Source: an uncultured Bacteroides sp. (GTDB lineage Bacteria; Bacteroidota; Bacteroidia; Bacteroidales; Bacteroidaceae). From it: a stretch of DNA of 28,510 bases. The stretch spans positions 1 to 28,510 of the forward strand of contig NZ_CASFWU010000070.1 in assembly GCF_949298305.1 (NCBI RefSeq), in the 5' to 3' direction. Below the pieces are notes generated by a model. It did not search any database. It worked only from the letters and a program-made list of their open reading frames with translations, and was not told the origin of the DNA. Each line of letters starts with the position of its first letter. The first letter of the stretch is position 1. Made by a program: the position numbers and the translations under genes. Of the stretch, positions 24,874 through 28,510 are shown one piece after another.

Positions 24874-26628
24874 TTATGCCTTTCGCTCTTCAATCAAATC
24901 GTGCAATTGTTTGCGGAAACCGTCGTATGCCTCAGACTTGAATTCTGAATAATTCATCTGCTTACAGATATTAATCATCTTTTTGAAATAATCCATCACT
25001 TCATTGAAGTTGTCGAACTCAAACTCTGTATGGCAGATGTCAATTACCATATTCAGGATTTCTTCCTGACGTTCCATCGGAGTCACCGCATCAATCTCGT
25101 CGAAAGCATCTTGCTGCAAGATGACAAAATCAATCAGTTCTGATTTCCAGAAGATAACATGATAGTCAACAGGAACACCGTCATCACCCAAGATATTGAT
25201 TTGCTCGGCAATCTCCTTACCACGCTGCAAACGGGTCTTGATTTCATTCACCTTCCCTATCCACTCACCGTTAATACGTTTAGAGATATAAGCCTCAAAC
25301 TCAGGATATTCAATGTATTTGGAATAAGAATCAATCGGATTGACGGCAGGATAACGCTTCTTGTCCGCACGGTCTTGTTCAAGAGCATAGAAACAGCGGG
25401 CAACCTTCTTGGTATTTTCCGTCACAGGTTCCTTCAAGTTACCACCCGCAGGCGACACTGTACCGATAAACGTAATGGACCCCGTCTCGCCGTTGTTTAA
25501 GACCACATAACCGGCACGGCCATAGAAATTGGAAATGATGGAAGACAAATCCATAGGGAAAGCATCAGGACCCGGAAGTTCCTCCATACGGTTAGACATC
25601 TCACGCAAAGCCTGCGCCCAACGGGAAGTGGAGTCGGCCATCAGCAACACTTTCAGTCCCATGCTGCGGTAATACTCGGCAATGGTCATTGCAGTATAAA
25701 CGGAAGCCTCACGGGCTGCCACCGGCATGTTTGAAGTATTAGCAATAATAATAGTACGCTCCATCAGTTTGCGACCAGTATGAGGGTCAACCAGTTCAGG
25801 GAATTCCGTGAAGATTTCCACTACCTCGTTGGCACGTTCGCCACAAGCGGCAATAATAACGATGTCTGCTTCAGCCTGTTTGGAGATGGCATGCTGAAGC
25901 ACGGTCTTACCCGTACCAAACGGGCCAGGAATAAAGCCCGTACCGCCTTCTACAATCGGATTCACAGTATCAATCACACGGACACCCGTCTCCAGCAACT
26001 TGAAAGGCCGCGGCTTTTCCTTATAGTGCGTCATCGCACGCTTCACAGGCCATTTCTGTATCATATTTACAGGAACGTCGTTTCCTTCCTCATCCGTCAG
26101 AACAGCTATCGTATCTTCAATGCAATAATCACCCTCAGCGACTATCGACTTCACCGTACATACTCCTTTCTGATTGAAAGGCACCATGATTTTCAAAGGC
26201 TGGAAGTTTTCATCCACCTGACCCAACCAGGCAGCAGCCTCTACCTTATCGCCCTTTTTTACTAAAGGAACAAAATGCCATTTTCTCTCTTTATCCAAAG
26301 GATAAGTATACTGACCACGTTTTAAGAAAACGCCTTCCATCTTATCAAGGTCGTTTTGCAGACCATCGTAATTCTTTGAAAGCATTCCCGGACCCAAAGT
26401 CACTTCGAGCATGTGTCCGGTAAACTCAGCTTCGGCACCTACCTTCAGTCCACGTGTACTCTCAAACACTTGCACATACACATGGGTACCTACCACCTTA
26501 ATCACCTCCGCCATCAGCCTGTCACCGCCCGTTGAGATATAACAAATCTCACTCTGAGCTACAGGACCATCAACGACGAGTGTCACCATATTGGCTATTA
26601 CGCCACTAACAGTTCCTTTTGTTGCCAT
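24874..26628 (-). CDS. ntpA: V-type ATPase catalytic subunit A
   Basis: The 584-residue catalytic subunit binds and hydrolyses (or makes) ATP. It has the N-terminal barrel (GTVSGVIANMVTLVVDGPV), the bulge domain typical of A subunits (around 110-190), the P-loop GPFGTGKT at 235-242, the catalytic Glu264 in GERANEV, LLMADSTSRWAQALREMSNR, and a C-terminal helical bundle. Length is normal for the family. It is preceded by the DUF2764 gene (19 bases) and followed by B (20 bases). Confidence 0.97.
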   Translation of the reverse strand: MATKGTVSGVIANMVTLVVDGPVAQSEICYISTGGDRLMAEVIKVVGTHVYVQVFESTRGLKVGAEAEFTGHMLEVTLGPGMLSKNYDGLQNDLDKMEGVFLKRGQYTYPLDKERKWHFVPLVKKGDKVEAAAWLGQVDENFQPLKIMVPFNQKGVCTVKSIVAEGDYCIEDTIAVLTDEEGNDVPVNMIQKWPVKRAMTHYKEKPRPFKLLETGVRVIDTVNPIVEGGTGFIPGPFGTGKTVLQHAISKQAEADIVIIAACGERANEVVEIFTEFPELVDPHTGRKLMERTIIIANTSNMPVAAREASVYTAMTIAEYYRSMGLKVLLMADSTSRWAQALREMSNRMEELPGPDAFPMDLSSIISNFYGRAGYVVLNNGETGSITFIGTVSPAGGNLKEPVTENTKKVARCFYALEQDRADKKRYPAVNPIDSYSKYIEYPEFEAYISKRINGEWIGKVNEIKTRLQRGKEIAEQINILGDDGVPVDYHVIFWKSELIDFVILQQDAFDEIDAVTPMERQEEILNMVIDICHTEFEFDNFNEVMDYFKKMINICKQMNYSEFKSEAYDGFRKQLHDLIEERKA

Positions 26629-26647
26629 ATAATTATTTTGATTTTAT

Positions 26648-27487
26648 TTATCTGAATTCTGCAGGTATCTGCACTTCGTCTTTAAGGTTGGCAATGATTT
26701 TGCGGAACATCTGATTGCCCTTCTCCTTATCTAGCGAAATCCAACGTTCAATCATTTCCAACTGCAAGAGAAAAACAAATAGACGCTCAACGGTAAAATA
26801 ATTGAAGAAAGTGGCTTCTTCCATCCAGTTCCAGCGCAATTGGTCTATTTTCTTCTCACGTTCAAGCAACTCTTCCGTTTCACTTATCTTGACCAACTGA
26901 TCCAAACAATCCACATCACTGCCCAAGCCGAAATCACGTGCATTAGAAGTACGCAAAGAATCACAAATTTCCGAATCACCGACTATCAGTGAAGCTACGT
27001 CCCACTTGTATTTGCGAGCAGTCAAAGCCACCAACACATTATTAATGACTTGATTGAAAGCAAACCACGAAGAGACAAACTGATTCCGACACTTCACGGC
27101 ATAAGCATAATAGAGAGCTGTCAGACGATTCTCCAACTGTACCTCCTCCTCTCCTGAAGATGCAAAATAATCGGTAATAAAAGTTGAAAGATAGGACGGG
27201 AAAAGGCGTTCAGATACTTCATTGCCTTCCTTGAGCGACGAAATGTAATCAAGCAGTTCTTCCACCGAATAAACTCCGCATTGGACAATGACCGCATCTC
27301 TGTCCTTCAACAACTTCAAGACATTGGCATTGTCAAACTTCAGATAAAACAAATCCAATAATTTTCTATCCTCAACAGATAAAAAAGGATAGAATTCAGT
27401 CTTAAAGTCAGCCACTGTATAACTCAGCTTGCCATCCTCTAAACTCAACTCAGGCAAACCGGCTACCAGATAATAATATTTACTCAT
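26648..27487 (-). CDS. DUF2764 family protein, likely subunit C-like connector
   Basis: The 279-residue, mostly helical protein begins MSKYYYLVAGLPELSLEDGK, the pattern of DUF2764, a family known from V-type ATPase operons of Bacteroidetes and related bacteria. It sits between E and A, where other operons carry subunit C (the V/A-ATPase d-type subunit that seats the central stalk on the ring). Its N-terminal YYLVAGLP and later YYAYAVKCRNQFVSSWFAFN recall the start and helices of such subunits, so a divergent C is the best guess. It has no catalytic motif. It begins 12 bases after E. Confidence 0.8.
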   Translation of the reverse strand: MSKYYYLVAGLPELSLEDGKLSYTVADFKTEFYPFLSVEDRKLLDLFYLKFDNANVLKLLKDRDAVIVQCGVYSVEELLDYISSLKEGNEVSERLFPSYLSTFITDYFASSGEEEVQLENRLTALYYAYAVKCRNQFVSSWFAFNQVINNVLVALTARKYKWDVASLIVGDSEICDSLRTSNARDFGLGSDVDCLDQLVKISETEELLEREKKIDQLRWNWMEEATFFNYFTVERLFVFLLQLEMIERWISLDKEKGNQMFRKIIANLKDEVQIPAEFR

Positions 27488-27499
27488 ACCTAAAAGAAT

Positions 27500-28090
27500 T
27501 TAGAAGAGCATTTCCACCAGCTGCGGACGCAGGAATTCCTTGAAATAATTCACGAACTCCTCTTCTCCAAAATCCATCTTATAAGAGCCATTGGCAGGAG
27601 ATATGGTAAACAAAGTTTTAATACCATTCACTTGTTCAATCTTGACCCCCTTATCCAGAAGATTTTTCGCCTTAGACATAAAATACTTCTTCAAATCTGC
27701 CGCATCAGCTGTAGAGATAACAATTGGCTCATCCACACTCCATTTGGTAGCCAGCGCCACAATAAAAGCATTTAAAAAGTCCTTATTGGTTGCAAATGCC
27801 TTTACGTCGGCAGTCACAATCTTGTCAGTTACCAAAGTAGCGATTTCAGACTTCAACGCATTCACAGCCTGGCCGGCAAATAGTTTCAGTTCAGATTGAG
27901 TATTCTCTGCCATTTCATCAGCAGACTTACGGGCAGCAGCCAAAATAGATTCAGCTTCCTTACGGGCGTCGTCTACTATTTTTTTGGCATCGTCCTGAGC
28001 CTTAACGATAAGTTTCTGTGCTTCTTCATTGCCTTTCTCTACCCCTTCGCGGTAGAGCTTATCGGTCAACTCTTGAATTTTGTTTTCCAT
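27500..28090 (-). CDS. ntpE: V-type ATPase subunit E (peripheral stalk)
   Basis: The 196-residue protein has a long N-terminal charged helix with heptad-like Ala/Lys/Glu pattern (about 5-75, KAQDDAKKIVDDARKEAESILAAARKS in part) and a globular C-terminal half ending LRPQLVEMLF. This is the layout of stalk subunit E, which normally pairs with a coiled-coil subunit G/H to brace the head against subunit I. It is the first gene of the operon. The partner G/H is not visible in the window. Confidence 0.88.
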   Translation of the reverse strand: MENKIQELTDKLYREGVEKGNEEAQKLIVKAQDDAKKIVDDARKEAESILAAARKSADEMAENTQSELKLFAGQAVNALKSEIATLVTDKIVTADVKAFATNKDFLNAFIVALATKWSVDEPIVISTADAADLKKYFMSKAKNLLDKGVKIEQVNGIKTLFTISPANGSYKMDFGEEEFVNYFKEFLRPQLVEMLF

Positions 28091-28163
28091 ATTACAAGGA
28101 TATATTATAATTATAATTATTTACAAATGCAACAATAGATTTCTATCTTTGTCAGATGCACGC

Positions 28164-28171
28164 CAAAAATA
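28164..28171 (-). promoter_or_regulatory. -7 box candidate for the V-type ATPase operon
   Basis: On the minus strand this reads TATTTTTG, matching TAnnTTTG, and would give a leader of about 65 bases. The -33 region has no clear TTTG. A plus-strand TATCTTTG lies at 28144-28151, so a divergent promoter is possible, but no gene follows it. Confidence 0.4.
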
Positions 28172-28454
28172 CGAAAATCCTTGCGATAATAAATGAAAAG
28201 TAGAAAAGAAAAAATTGCTTTTTACTAAAAAGATTCGTTTCTGACTATTATTCATCCCAAAACGCTGGATTATTACCAAATAAGAATTACAAACCTAATA
28301 AATTTCACCATATCTGATGATATTGCCCTCACGCACACGAGCCTAATTCTTCCAGCCAGCGAGAAGGAAGACAGACAGAAGTTCAGATTTAAGGTCTATA
28401 CAGAAAGGCAGTCGGGACATAAACAAAAAGGCGACCGAGGCATACACAAAAAGA
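28172..28454. other. gene-free stretch upstream of the V-type ATPase operon
   Basis: AT-rich at first, then mixed. No frame longer than a few dozen codons and no recognisable RNA gene is present. Two short similar words (GGGACATAAACAAAAAGG and GGCATACACAAAAAG) occur near the right end. Confidence 0.5.
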
Positions 28455-28491
28455 AGCCCCGCCGACCTCCCTTTCAGGAAGCGGCGGGGCT
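28455..28491 (-). terminator. terminator of a minus-strand gene beyond the right edge
   Basis: AGCCCCGCCG (28455-28464) pairs with CGGCGGGGCT (28482-28491). Read on the minus strand the stem is followed by TCTTTTTG, the form of an intrinsic terminator. The gene it serves must lie to the right of the window. Confidence 0.85.
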
Positions 28492-28510
28492 CTCGAAGAC
28501 GGCGACGACC

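Noticed and set aside
28144..28202. Plus-strand promoter TATCTTTG with a 15-codon frame after it
   Set aside because: No TTTG lies at the right distance and no gene follows within the window; the match may be by chance.

Overview
The window looks like a chromosomal segment of a gut Bacteroides or close relative. Four signs point there: promoters of the Bacteroides type (TTTG, 19 bp, TAnnTTTG); a one-piece hybrid two-component sensor with a periplasmic propeller and an AraC output domain; a glycogen synthase of the GT3 type next to a GT35 phosphorylase; and a V-type ATPase operon of the Bacteroidetes layout with a DUF2764 gene where subunit C would be. Species cannot be fixed from the sequence alone.

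Layout, left half (+ strand). Two tandem copies of an 80-bp promoter-bearing repeat (164-323) precede a toxin-antitoxin pair (347-942) and a small membrane protein (956-1312). A second tandem pair of the same repeat (1404-1563) then drives purL (1651-5385), the large formylglycinamidine synthase of purine synthesis. purL carries an in-frame, repeat-like insertion. A long nested palindrome (5416-5506) separates purL from a hybrid two-component regulator (5553-9614), whose stop codon overlaps the start of the first of two half-size chromate-type transporters (9611-10756). The gap after them holds an 11-bp phased array and a six-copy 24-bp tandem array.

Middle. A secreted GHL10-type glycoside hydrolase (11219-12730, minus) is followed by about 900 bp of palindrome-rich, gene-free DNA. 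A lipoprotein with an Ig-like domain and plant-type leucine-rich repeats (13634-15273, plus) comes next; it is broken by a frameshift near its 3' end.

Right half (all minus strand). A glycogen synthase and alpha-glucan phosphorylase pair (19844 down to 15587) forms a storage-glucan operon. Upstream of it is a gene-free stretch with an unusual composite array of 22-bp phased repeats (20154-20412). A strong hairpin then ends the seven-gene V-type ATPase operon, read in the order E, DUF2764, A, B, D, I, K (28090 down to 20620). The K ring subunit keeps the residues that bind sodium in the Enterococcus hirae enzyme, so a sodium pump or sodium-driven synthase is likely. A terminator of a minus-strand gene outside the window lies at the right edge. 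No rRNA, tRNA, CRISPR array, transposase or integrase was found.
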